A stretch of 30,716 nt of DNA, taken from NCBI GenBank assembly GCA_009602725.1, contig WELB01000005.1:1111495-1142210 (forward strand), in the 5' to 3' direction. Position 1 is the first letter of the stretch. The number at the start of each line of letters is the position of its first letter. The position numbers and the translations under genes were made by a program. Of the stretch, positions 30,669 through 30,716 are shown one piece after another. Source of the DNA: Spirogloea muscicola (taxonomy: Eukaryota > Streptophyta > Zygnematophyceae > Spirogloeales > Spirogloeaceae). The notes beneath the pieces were generated by a model, which was not told the origin of the DNA, did no database searches, and saw nothing but the letters and a program-made list of their open reading frames with translations.

Positions 30669-30716
<48 letters not shown>
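30669..30716. repeat. (TA)n microsatellite at the window edge
   Basis: Pure TA dinucleotides run from about 30670 to the last base, so the tract may go on outside the window. It probably marks an intron or intergenic stretch of the EGF gene's 5' side. Confidence 0.97.

Noticed and set aside
30669-30716. Telomere or functional terminus at the window end
   Set aside because: The sequence is a plain TA dinucleotide microsatellite, not the TTTAGGG unit.

Overview
This is a nuclear window from a eukaryotic green alga. A trebouxiophyte or other chlorophyte is likely (inference). The signs are GC-rich exons split by many short GT-AG introns, a plant-type nitrate reductase, a ferredoxin-type nitrite reductase, an NAR1-type nitrite transporter, a plant-plastid CPP1-like protein and TTTAGGG-like repeats. 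I built gene models by matching protein family conservation to splice sites with compatible phases. The complete SEN1 and nitrate reductase models come out at whole numbers of codons.

Layout. 1-975 (+) is the 3' part of a CPP1-like (DUF3353) plastid membrane protein. 2017-15180 (+) is a complete 23-exon SEN1/senataxin-type RNA/DNA helicase of about 2417 aa. 15863 to beyond 19347 (-) is ferredoxin-nitrite reductase, whose 5' end is lost in an assembly gap (19348-20010). 20478-23897 (+) is a complete 4-exon nitrate reductase of 935 aa. 25182-27363 (-) is a formate/nitrite transporter (NAR1) with five recognised exons and an unresolved first exon. 27643-29549 is mostly anonymous, with an imperfect 229-bp-offset duplication and one weak small ORF. 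29613-30409 (-) holds three EGF-domain exons of an incomplete protein. The window ends in a TA microsatellite.

How the genes work together. The middle 12 kb is a nitrate assimilation cluster. Nitrate reductase makes nitrite in the cytosol, NAR1 carries nitrite into the chloroplast, and nitrite reductase reduces it to ammonium with ferredoxin electrons. The two reductases are divergent around one short, partly unassembled promoter region. NAR1 converges on the nitrate reductase gene. The flanking genes have no visible link to nitrogen metabolism.

I found no wholly new system. The points most worth checking are a 14-3-3-like motif in the nitrate reductase hinge, repeated GTC-type splice donors, a cluster of perfect TACTAAC branch-point sequences, a stopless 180-nt intron encoding a hydrophobic stretch, and one-exon-per-domain EGF modules.
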